Source: Leptidea sinapis (taxonomy: Eukaryota; Arthropoda; Insecta; Lepidoptera; Pieridae). From it: a DNA stretch of 64,000 nt. Within the stretch, counting starts at the first letter, position 1. Each line of letters begins with the position of its first letter. Positions 56,025 through 64,000 of this stretch are shown here, piece by piece. The stretch is from contig NC_066277.1 of assembly GCF_905404315.1 (NCBI RefSeq), positions 14,717,501 through 14,781,500 of the forward strand, written 5' to 3'. Both the position numbers and the translations under genes were made by a program. The notes under the pieces were generated by a model, which was given only the letters and a program-made list of their open reading frames with translations, made no database searches and was not told the DNA's origin.

Positions 56025-56218
56025 GCTTCATTGCACAGGATGCCGGCTAAGTTATTGTTACCACAGCGGCGCCTTTTTCTGCTGTGAAGCAGTAATGTGT
56101 AAGCATTATTGTGTTTTGGTCTGAAGGTCGCCGTAGCTAGTGAAATTACTGGGCAAATGAGACTTAACATCTTATGTCTCAAGGTGACGAGCGCAATAAT
56201 TATTGTAGTACCGTTCAG
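56025..56218 (+). mobile_element. Lep1-like element, 5' part
   Basis: From tggcttcattgcacaggatg to attgtagtaccgttcagatt; breaks off where the large hairpin would start. Confidence 0.8.
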
Positions 56219-56412
56219 ATTTTTTTTTGTTGTGTTTATGTTTATTCGCTGTAAAGGTTGCTAATGAAATTACTGGAATTCTAAGACGGAACATCTTACG
56301 CAAGCGCAATTGCAGTGCCAGGGTTCTGGGTGTTTCAAGAATTCTGAGCGATACTGAATTTGAATGGGCAGGGCGTATTATTATAATTAACGTCATGCTA
56401 GCTTTGGAACTT
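56219..56412 (+). mobile_element. Lep1-like element, decayed second copy
   Basis: gaaattactggaattctaag, acatcttacgcaagcgcaat and ttctgagcgatactgaattt indicate another partial copy in the same orientation directly after the first. Confidence 0.6.
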
Positions 56413-56449
56413 CTTACCATAAAAATAATTACTCACAATACACCCAGAC

Positions 56450-56642
56450 CTTAGATCATTTATGTATAAAGGTGACAGCTGTGAAATCGTCAAAAAAAAT
56501 TGAGGTTGATTGTTGACCTCTATTTTTAGCAATGCACGCACACAAACACAATGTGAATTTCAAATCGCAATGAATAAAGCAGCTTGTCATGCATCGGTTG
56601 TCTAGCTCTAAAGGCTTTATCTATACGTATCAATTATCTAAG
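56450..56642. mobile_element. hAT-like MITE, copy 2, 8-bp target duplication
   Basis: 193 bp. Ends cttagatcatttatg and, reversed, cttagataattgata. Exact ACCCAGAC at 56442-56449 and 56643-56650. Confidence 0.85.
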
Positions 56643-56689
56643 ACCCAGACATTTATAATGCGGGGAACCAAACTTATAAACTAATATAT

Positions 56690-56998
56690 AAAATTCTCAT
56701 GTCGCGGTGTTTGTAGTTATACTCTTTCAAAACGGCTTGACCGATTCTCATGAATTTTTGAGTGCATATTGGGTAGGTCTGAGAATCGGACAACATCTAT
56801 TTTTCATGCCCCTAAATGTTAAGAATGTCCACGCCAATTTTTTTTTTAATTTTTTTTACATTTTTTTTAAATTTGATTATGAGTCTGCATTAAAAATACA
56901 TACAACTTCAAATTTTCACCCATCTACGATCAACAGATACTTTTGTATCGCGATTTTAATATCGGCAATACAACGTTTGCTGGGTCAGCTAGTTTTAT
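56690..56998 (+). mobile_element. Helitron-like element, third subfamily
   Basis: ttctcatgtcgcggtgtttg, ggcttgaccgattctcatga, and the end acaacgtttgctgggtcagc, tagttt. Confidence 0.7.
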
Positions 56999-57009
56999 AT
57001 ATATAATAT

Positions 57010-57215
57010 TGACACACTTTAACATAAATTATCTTGTCCCAAACTAGGCATAACCTGTACTATGGGTATGATATGACGATATATTTTATAAAATATACTT
57101 ACTTAAACATACATAAATACATATAAACATCTATGACTTGGAAACAAACACCCATATTCATCATATAAATGTTTGCACCTACCGGGATTCGAACCCGGGA
57201 CCTCTAATATGTTAA
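57010..57215 (-). mobile_element. tRNA-derived SINE (partner of 46055-46235)
   Basis: Minus strand: aggtcccgggttcgaatccc (B box) followed by ggtaggtgcaaacatttata, then the body shared with 46055 and the end acactttaaca-like. The A-box half of the head is missing or decayed. Confidence 0.7.
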
Positions 57216-57387
57216 ATAATAGAAGTAATCAACCCCAAGTACGTAGAAGAATGTGAACAGAACGCGGAGTGGGTTAGCGGCGCAGTTGCGTCATATCTGC
57301 CAACAACTTTCTGCTGTCGCCTACTTACCCACTCGCTGAAACGTAGTCGGCGCAACGTGAATTGGCTTCACGGTTAAATTTTTACCA

Positions 57388-57602
57388 TAGATCATTTATA
57401 CGTTTAGATAGACTATGACAGCTGTGAAAACATCGAAAAACTTGACTTATTTTGAGCAATGCACGCACACTAACACAAAGTGTCATACAAATCGCGAGTG
57501 TAAGACGTAGTTTGTCACGCACACTAAACGTATATTTCTGGCTTGTTTTAATGGGTTGTCTAACAGCATTGGACTCTATCTAGACGTATAAACTTTCGAA
57601 GA
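57388..57602. mobile_element. hAT-like MITE, copy 3
   Basis: atagatcatttatacgttta, gctgtgaaaacatcgaaaaa and ctctatctagacgtataaac. The ends are more decayed and no target duplication is readable. Confidence 0.7.
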
Positions 57603-57684
57603 TATTTAATTTAAACGTTAATTATAAGTTATTTTCCACGTTTTTAAGACGTGGCTTCCAAGGGCGCAGTGAGTTACAAGAAGA

Positions 57685-57701
57685 GGGGGAAGGGGGGAGG
57701 G
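57685..57701 (+). repeat. G-run capable of forming a quadruplex
   Basis: gggggaaggggggaggg has at least four runs of three G if the six-base run is divided. Confidence 0.5.
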
Positions 57702-57759
57702 TCGCTGCCCCCTAGAAAATGCTGTAATGCTCACAAACCGTAAATATTACGTAGGTAAA

Positions 57760-58205
57760 TCAATTCAAAAATATTTTATTTCGTAGGTAAATTGCATTAC
57801 ACTTGACTGTAAGTTTTACATACAGCTCTTTCAGACGGCAGCTTTCCTTAGAGAAGAACGAGCAAGAAACCCTAAGGTTGCTCTTTTCAAAACAGAATAC
57901 TATTACAAGTTCTTATTTTCAATTAAATTAACAAATCATTTCAATTGATGACATCAAAAAGAATTCTAAAGGAATCAATTTTGAGAAAATAAATGCCTTT
58001 TATGCCTTTTAATTACATTTAATGCAAAACATGATAATGATGACGATGCAACAATAATGCTCAAACGTCAAATACTAAATGCGTTACACGAGTAAGTCAT
58101 AAGAAATATAAATTAATAAGCAAAAAAACACAAAAATTATTGAGTACATACATATAGGACACTATAGTAGATGTATCAATCCACATATACCGCAAATAAA
58201 AAAAA
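57760..58205 (-). mobile_element. LINE 3' end (family E), interrupted
   Basis: caattcaaaaatattttatt through tgtatcaatccacatatacc. Relative to 54695-55085 it contains the extra 64 bp at 57947-58010. Confidence 0.7.
57947..58010 (+). mobile_element. Minimal LINE (family D) insertion, 64 bp
   Basis: gatgacatcaaaaagaattc to gccttttatgcctttt, only the terminal tail of family D. AATT occurs on both sides (57943-57946, 58011-58014) and the site is uninterrupted in the 54.8-kb homolog. Confidence 0.8.
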
Positions 58206-59056
58206 ATTATTATGCGAGGTAGCCTGTTAATAAAGAAAAACAAAGTTGAATTGTGAATTGGAATGGAAGGTGAATTGTATGAATTTTGAATTAAGGACGC
58301 GTTTACGAATCCCTCAAAAATAAGATATTTTTCGGTAGAGTTTGTGATGAAATGAAACTAAATCTAACAGAACCAAAAATTGCCACAAATAGATTACTTC
58401 TTTATCTCTAATTAGCGGGAAATTTTTGCTTTGAAATTTTGATATTTTATGTCGTAAAAACGATTATCCGTTACCTCTTCACACAAAATTGAAGAAATGG
58501 GGCTTCATTCAGGATCAGTTTTCTGCTACTACTTACATAATTTTGTTTCTTAAAAATTACGTAAGGAATGCAGATATAATATTTTCAAAAACACGGGAAA
58601 TAAATTAATGAATATGTTATAAATAATCTCAGAAAAAAATATAAATGAATCGTCTAAAATTCATATATTTTTCTGATAAGACAGTGTGTGGTGTCAGTGT
58701 AGCGGTGCAATTCGATACCTCTGTGTTTTGAGAACACATCCTTAATGGTTAAATCTAGATTCGCATATACCTTAGATATTCTTAGTTTCTCTACGCTTCC
58801 CCCCCAAACAAAATCCTAGCTATGCCCTTGGTGTCTTAGTTTTCATAAACTACAGTATATTTTCTTGTTTTGTGGTAATGAGAACAACATAAAATTTAGT
58901 CAGTCTTCTTCTATTGAATGTGTATTTTACTAAGCCGTTGACCTGGTTAGGAACAAAAGCCTATAAAGATGTTGTATAGCTGTCAGTTATTGAAAACTAA
59001 ATAATCAAGCGAATCGAAAGCCTTGTGAAAATGTGAAAATCACATTCAAAATACAT

Positions 59057-59297
59057 TACCAGCGGGAGGCTCCGTTGCACAGGAATGCTGGCTAGACTAT
59101 GGGTACCACAACGGCGCTTATTTCTGCCGCCTATACTTAACATCTCATGTCTCAAGGAGACGAGCGCAATTGTAGTGCCACTCAGAATTTTAAAATCTTT
59201 CAAGAATCCTGAATGACACTACAACATAATGGTCAGGGCGTTTTAATTACCATCACGTGAATTCCCTGTTCGTCTCGTTCCTTATTGTCATAAAATA
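59057..59297 (+). mobile_element. Lep1-like element with deletion
   Basis: From accagcgggaggctccgttg to ccttattgtcataaaa; the cagtaatg palindrome and the fifty bases after it are missing. Confidence 0.8.
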
Positions 59298-59404
59298 GGT
59301 TCCGTGACACACATAGACAAAATGTACGATTTAATTGTGAAGATATATAGGTACCTAGTATTGCCATAAATACTAAAACAAAAAAAAATTTCAAGATTCA
59401 GCAA

Positions 59405-59490
59405 CCGTTAACAGTAACCGGGATTCGAACCTATGACCTCAAGCTCAACAATCTAATCAGGGCCACTGGGCTATATGAGTTTTGTGTTTA
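59405..59490 (-). mobile_element. tRNA-like SINE head
   Basis: Minus strand: tagcccagtggccctgatta (A-box-like), ttgttgagcttgaggtcata, ggttcgaatcccggt (B box). Not a complete tRNA: the acceptor arms do not pair. Confidence 0.55.
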
Positions 59491-59974
59491 TGCGATTCGA
59501 AATATAACACAATTTGTTTTGCATAACTTTGCATAGAATGTATGTAATATTAAATCTTAACTTTTCCAAAGTGGAGGTAAATAGTAAATAATTTTGACAG
59601 TGAATTCATTACCTAAATACCTAAATTAATAAATTAATTTAGATTTTGCTCAAGTAACCCACCATCCAGTAGACCTTAAAGTGCCATAAAATAACAATTA
59701 ATATTTGAATAATTAAAGTGAGATGCCAATACCGTGTGAGCCAACTGTACGAAGTCGCCGCGTGTTGCATCACCGGTCGAGCCACTCACTACCACCGCCC
59801 CACCGTCGCAGGAATCATGCCGTGCTCCGAAAATACTAAGACTCTTTATTTCAACTTATTATTCGACTTATATTGAATAAATAATAAAAAAAGGACTTAA
59901 AAATTCAAAATTTTTTACATTTTTAATAAATTTTAGACAAATTTCTGCCGGCGATTTCGTGTAAATTTTATTCA
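59491..59974. other. No gene identified
   Basis: A GC-richer patch at 59725-59835 has no known motif; the rest is AT-rich. Confidence 0.4.
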
Positions 59975-60140
59975 AAAGAAAAGGAGGACAAATTATCGTA
60001 CTTGGTGTTAATTGATCACCGTCACCCAGATTCTCTTGCAACATCAGAGGGATCACAGGAGCGTTGCCGGCCTTTAAGGGTACGCGATTTTTTCGAGGGT
60101 ACCCATGTCGTATCCTCAAGGAAGCTCATTCCACAGCTGT
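59975..60140 (-). mobile_element. LINE 3' end (family A)
   Basis: aaggaggacaaattatcgt, tgatcaccgtcacccagat, gccggcctttaagg and gaagctcattccacagctg. Confidence 0.75.
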
Positions 60141-60379
60141 ATATAAATACAATTTATGAAGTAATGTATATGTTATTAAAACTAGTTTAGTGACAATATG
60201 GTGCAGGTACGAACCCGAGTTTTCGGCTTTACTAAGGCGTAGTCCAGGAGCCACGGAAGCTCTTGTCCATCCAATCTGAAAAACAGGAGACATGTCGGAT
60301 CCAGCATCCTGCTCCCCAAAATATAGAAGGCTTTGATTAAAAAACGTCGTCTGCGCATTTAGGTGAGCCGTTGACTGAG

Positions 60380-60515
60380 TGAGTTTCTTGCGCTGCTTCT
60401 TCTGTCTCAGAGCGCCATTTGTTTCCGAAGCGGTAGTAGTATTTAGTAGTTAGTAGAAATGACATCAAAAAGAAATTCTAAAGGAATCAATTTTGAGAAA
60501 ATAAATGCCTTTAAG
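60380..60515 (+). mobile_element. LINE 3' terminal fragment (family D)
   Basis: gagtttcttgcgctgcttct, tttccgaagcggtagtagta and ttttgagaaaataaatgcct. Confidence 0.75.
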
Positions 60516-60594
60516 ACTCTCACCATAGAGCCTCTAGGTTCAAAACCTCGCCAGCAACGTATTAATGTATTTTCGGTTTTTGAATTGATATTTT

Positions 60595-60892
60595 TTTTAT
60601 GAAAATATGGGACGAGACGAGCAGTACGTTCAGCTGATGGTAATTGATACACCTTCCATTTACAATGCGCTCAGGATTGTTGAAATACCCAAAAATTCTA
60701 AGCGGCACTACAATTGCGCTCGTCACCTTGAGACATAAGATGTTAAGTCTCATTTGCCAAGTAATTTCACTAGCTACGGCGTCCTTCAGATCGAAACACA
60801 ATAGTGCTTACACATAACTGCTTCACGGCCGAAAAAGGCGCCGTTGTATTCATAATGTAGCCGGCATCCTGTGCAAAGGAGCCTCCCACTGG
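60595..60892 (-). mobile_element. Lep1-like element
   Basis: From tatgaaaatatgggacgaga to gcctcccactgg, nearly full; the left hairpin arm is cut (tacaatgcgctcagg). Confidence 0.85.
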
Positions 60893-60924
60893 TAAGTAAT
60901 AATATTTACTTTTATTCGTCGCTT

Positions 60925-60990
60925 TACAAGGTCGGCAACGATCTTGTGATTCCTCTGTGTTACGAGACGGTATGGACTGCAGTGATCACA
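60925..60990 (+). mobile_element. LINE 3' fragment (family A)
   Basis: acaaggtcggcaacgatctt, gattcctctgtgttacgaga and cagtgatcac; very short. Confidence 0.5.
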
Positions 60991-60999
60991 TACATACAC

Positions 61000-61148
61000 A
61001 GACTTAACATCTTATGTCTCAAGGTGACGAGTGCAATTTTAGAGCCGCTCAGAACTTTTGGGTATTTCAAGAATCGTAACGGGCGCATTGTAACGGGCCG
61101 GGCGTATCAATTACCATCAGCTGAACGTTCTGCTCGTAACGTCCCTTC
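61000..61148 (+). mobile_element. Lep1-like element, fragment
   Basis: From cagacttaacatcttatgtc to ctgctcgtaacgtccctt; it abuts the RTE fragment. Confidence 0.8.
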
Positions 61149-61450
61149 ATCATCGTCATCATCAGCCGGAAGACGTCCACTGCTGGGCAAAAGCCTCCCC
61201 CAAAGATTTCCACGACAATGGGTCCTGCGCTGCCCTCATCCAATGTATTCCGGCGATCTTGACCAGATCATCGGTCCATCTTGTGGGGGTCCTGCCAACA
61301 CTACGTTTACCGGTACGTGGTCGCCATTCGAGGATTTCATTGTCCCAAAGGTTATCGGTCCGTCGAGCTATGTGCCCTGCCCACTGCCACTTCAGTTTCG
61401 CAATCATTTGGGCTTTGTCGGTGATTTTAGTTCTCCTAAGTCCACGTCCT
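61149..61450 (-). pseudogene. RTE-like LINE C-terminal fragment
   Basis: Minus-strand frame: MIAKLKWQWAGHIARRTDN, EILEWRPRTGKRSVGRTP, RWTDDLVKIAGIHWMRAAQD and WKSLGEAFAQQWTSSG, uninterrupted. This is the uninterrupted reference for the split copy at 37540-38222. Confidence 0.85.
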
Positions 61451-61539
61451 TTATTGTCATAAAAAAATACCAACAAATGACACGTATACTCGTTTTTCCT
61501 CCTATTCCATAAAAATCGCTATTTTGGTATACCTACAGG

Positions 61540-61790
61540 GTCACCAGTTGATCAACAACTGACAATACGGCTTTCGCCACGGTCGGTTGGCAAACAATCT
61601 TCTGGTATACCCATAGATGAACAGCAGCTATCGAAGGCATGGAAGAACCTGAAGTTAGACTTAAAGGCCTGGCAGTTAGGCCGGATATAGCGAAGGCCTT
61701 CGATCATGTATTTGAGCTTCTAACTGGTTTACCCCATATCGTTAAGGTTAACAGATTTCTAAAAAGTATCTTAAAGTTGTTATAAACAAA
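61540..61790 (+). pseudogene. LINE reverse transcriptase fragment
   Basis: In shifting frames: YGFRHGRSVG, then LSKAWKNLKLDLKAWQLGR, then DIAKAFDHV. QYGFR-x-GRS and DxAKAFD-x-V (motif A, first catalytic Asp) are typical of jockey/CR1-type reverse transcriptases. At least two frameshifts. Confidence 0.7.
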
Positions 61791-61824
61791 GGGCCACAAT
61801 AATTCATATTAAACTATAGATATA

Positions 61825-62324
61825 TTTTATTTATTTTAATTTATTTATTTGGAAAACCAACAGCTTTAAAAACTTAAACGATACTTAAGATAATTACAGA
61901 GAGCCAATTATAGGTTTCCACAATTAGTGCTACAGTAGAAAAATTTAACTGACAACGTGAGCATATGCAATTCGAAAATTACAATTTACATTATCATTAA
62001 GGTTAAAGTTAATGTAACAACTTAAGAAGATGTAGGGTTATTAGTAAAGAATTTGTTGGCTAAGGCAAGTCTTACAGAGTCTACGCTTGAAAAGAAGAGA
62101 TCTAGTTTATTATCACTACTTGACAGAAAGACATAAGAAAGATAATGCAAGTCTTTTATTCGGCACTTAAAACATGATCCCAGAAAATTTGTTACGAAAT
62201 TAAAAAGTAATTTTAAAATCCTATTTTGACTAGAAATATTTAATTTATTTCTATGTGAAGGTTATAAGTATTCAAATTATTTGAAATTATCTTATTTTTG
62301 CCAATTATTAATTATTAGCCTATC
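61825..62324. other. Probably a retroelement 3' region on the minus strand
   Basis: tttatttatttggaaaacca at 61842 reads as a tail on the minus strand. gatcccagaaaatttgttac at 62174 recurs at 62525. No frame can be assigned. Confidence 0.35.
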
Positions 62325-62450
62325 GGATCCCACAGCTGGGCAAAGGCCTCCCTTACTTTACTCCATTTATAGCGGTCCTGTGCCCCCTCTGAACAGATCT
62401 TATTATAGATATCCAGATCGTCACGCCAACGTCTTCGAGGAATAAACATA
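62325..62450 (-). mobile_element. RTE-like LINE fragment, divergent
   Basis: cccacagctgggcaaaggcc, tccatttatagcggtcctgt and cgtcacgccaacgtcttcga; the C-terminal region of a second RTE subfamily. Confidence 0.55.
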
Positions 62451-62494
62451 AACTTGCTTTGCCTACTCGGTTAAGTCGAGTTAGTAAGTCTTTT

Positions 62495-62845
62495 ATTGGG
62501 TGATGAAACATCTTCTACAATATGATCCCAGAAAATGTACAAAACAAATGTGTTACGAAATTTAAAAGAATTGTTAAAAAGGTTACTATAGCATGAACGA
62601 TTTTCTTAATGATACCACAGACTGGGAATGAAGCGAACACCCTCAGGCTGTTTAATTATAATTGTTTAGTACGATATCACATTGTAATCCATATTTTAGT
62701 AAAAAAAAGCTCGCTGAGTTTCTTGCGCCCGTTCTTCTCAGGTCTGAGGCAGTCTATTTTGAATGGGTGATAGTTTTTGATGTTTAATAAGTGATTTTGA
62801 ATCCTATTTTGAATAAAAATATTTGAATTTGAATCTGCCTCGATG
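62495..62845 (+). mobile_element. LINE 3' end (family C)
   Basis: Codes NDFLNDTTDWE then a stop; 3'UTR with tcaggtctgaggcagtct and the tail attttgaataaaaatatttg, aatttgaat. Confidence 0.75.
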
Positions 62846-62960
62846 TCTTTGCCCGTCCTGAGTCAACTAATGCATGACGATCTGTGCCTGCTGGGTGCAT
62901 CCGACATGCTCAGCCCAGTTCCACTCTATCCTGGGGGTTTTTCGTCCCACATCAGCAATT
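62846..62960 (-). mobile_element. RTE-like LINE fragment, divergent
   Basis: gtctttgcccgtcctgagtc and ctcagcccagttccactcta continue the fragment at 62325. The family C LINE lies between the two parts and may have inserted into it. Confidence 0.5.
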
Positions 62961-63540
62961 CTGGAGCGTAGTTACTTTAACACGTATTTTTGCCAATATC
63001 CAGATGAAATTAACTAAACAATAAAATTAAAACTAAATAGAATTTAAAGAGCACATAATATAAGGCTTTTAACGCTGTCTTCGTAATAGTTGTCTTCGTA
63101 ATAGTAAAACCTTAATTCAATTCAGTTTGCACTTTAACGTAAGACATTAAGTTCAAAATAAGCTTAATTTCTATAAAATGAACTTTGACAGCGCAGTTTA
63201 CATTAACAACCACAAAATCAGGTAAATTCATTTTCGCCTTCGTACACCCACGTCGTACAACAAAAACGGCTAAGACTATTGGCATCGTGAGTTAGAAACA
63301 TAAACAGAGAAACAGATGCAAATATTAATATTTTTTGTGAAAGTGTAGGACAAAACATCTTTCAGGTACTTGGTTTGAGTAATCTTGATAGTTTTAGCTA
63401 TTCTGAAACAACAGATCTACTACTGAATAATTCATTAAATTTAAATTTTTTTCAAAGCAATTAAAGCAACTGAGGTTTGTACTATTGCTAAATTTGTCTA
63501 AAACTACAGAGTTACATTATCAAAAAAAAGTGTACGTGTA
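62961..63540. other. AT-rich DNA, no gene seen
   Basis: No recognised feature. Confidence 0.45.
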
Positions 63541-63544
63541 CTTA

Positions 63545-63856
63545 AGTATACACGCAAGACGTTATACTTCTTTGGCCTCACGAAGTAATAATCATTAAAA
63601 TGATTTATTCCTCGTGCTATTAATACTAATAAACAAAAAAAAATCCTACATTATTATAAAGAAACATTTTGTAAAAACCTTGCAAAGATGGCTTTGACAA
63701 TTAATTATTAGATAATGAATATGGCTGTATGGCCTTGAACCCTTTGCCTGTCCTAAAAATGGACGAAGAATCCAAAAAAAATAATAACGATTAACGCAAA
63801 CGTCAAAAAATTTTGGGAACCAACTTCAACCTATTACTTTTGTGTAACAGTGATGC
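63545..63856 (+). mobile_element. TIR element, family aagttatacttctttggc, copy 4
   Basis: From acgcaagacgttatacttct to cttttgtgtaacagtgatgc; the right TIR is lost where copy 5 begins. Confidence 0.75.
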
Positions 63857-64000
63857 GATACTTCTTTGGCGTTAAGAAGCAAATCAAAATCAAAAAAGCA
63901 AAAATCATTAAAATGATTTATTCCTCGTGCTATTCTTAGTTTTTAGAAAGAACAATTTTATAAAAATCTTGCAATGATGGCTTTGACAATTAATTATTAA
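63857..64000 (+). mobile_element. TIR element, family aagttatacttctttggc, copy 5, cut by window end
   Basis: gatacttctttggcgttaag through gatggctttgacaattaatt; head-to-tail with copy 4. Confidence 0.75.

Larger units (their letters stand above)
57659..58830. mobile_element. Possible large TIR element (CAAGGGC ends)
   Basis: Left end caagggcgcagtgag with a G-rich run after it; right end, reversed, caagggcatagctagg with a G-run after it. Flanks GTGGCTTC and GTGTCTTA agree at 6 of 8 positions, suggesting an old hAT-type insertion. The family E LINE copy lies inside it. Confidence 0.4.

Noticed and set aside
57170..57215. tRNA gene from gggattcgaacccggg
   Set aside because: Only the T-arm half is present; the rest matches the SINE at 46055.
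60871..61512. 213-codon plus-strand open frame
   Set aside because: Runs through a Lep1-like end, a LINE scrap, another Lep1-like piece and the antisense of an RTE fragment; a chance fusion of repeats.

Overview
The window reads as nuclear DNA of a moth or butterfly (Lepidoptera). It is strongly AT-rich and gene-poor, and it is packed with old mobile-element copies of kinds familiar from lepidopteran genomes. These include about 22 copies of one 300-bp hairpin-rich element that resembles the Lep1 family, 3' ends of several non-LTR retrotransposons, Helitron-like non-autonomous elements ending near gctgggtcagctagt, tRNA-derived SINEs, a Penelope-like fragment, and several small TIR families (MITEs). 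Family names are from memory; the repeats themselves were found by comparing copies within the window.

One gene is certain: a C/EBP-type bZIP transcription factor (Drosophila slbo is the likely ortholog) on the minus strand at 48891..49730, 279 codons with no intron in the coding part. Around it a full transcription unit can be proposed. There is an initiator with a TTAAA box near 49913-49938 and two short upstream ORFs, one of them in frame with the main ORF and separated from it by a single TAG. A 253-nt intron with good splice signals starts 6 nt after the stop codon, followed by a short last 3'UTR exon with an ATTAAA signal just before a Helitron-like element. A near-consensus C/EBP binding site lies about 500 bp upstream, in a stretch of about 1.1 kb where I see no mobile element.

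Two other possible host-type coding pieces were read directly from the sequence. One is a 79-nt first exon at 4109..4187 (+) that starts like a THAP zinc-finger protein and ends at a perfect GTAAGT donor. The other is a pair of small minus-strand exons (16935..16973 and 16204..16265) whose intron phases match and which end in a stop codon. Neither can be joined to a full gene here.

Layout: 0-12 kb holds AT-rich DNA with LINE, Helitron-like and Lep1-like copies and the THAP-like exon. 12-19 kb is mostly unrecognised, with MITEs, a 4-copy tandem repeat and the small minus-strand exons. 19-48 kb is a dense mosaic of retroelement 3' ends, Lep1-like copies, MITEs, SINEs and the Penelope fragment. 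48-51 kb is the C/EBP locus. 51-64 kb is again mobile-element mosaic.

The most informative part of the mosaic is its nested insertions with readable target-site duplications. They give insertion mechanisms and order: 8-bp duplications for two hAT-like families, TTA or TAA for two Harbinger-like MITEs, 12-15 bp for SINEs that carry internal inversions, and a 6-bp duplication for a Lep1-like copy inside an RTE fragment. I found no bacterial-type system, no CRISPR array, no rRNA and no intact tRNA gene.
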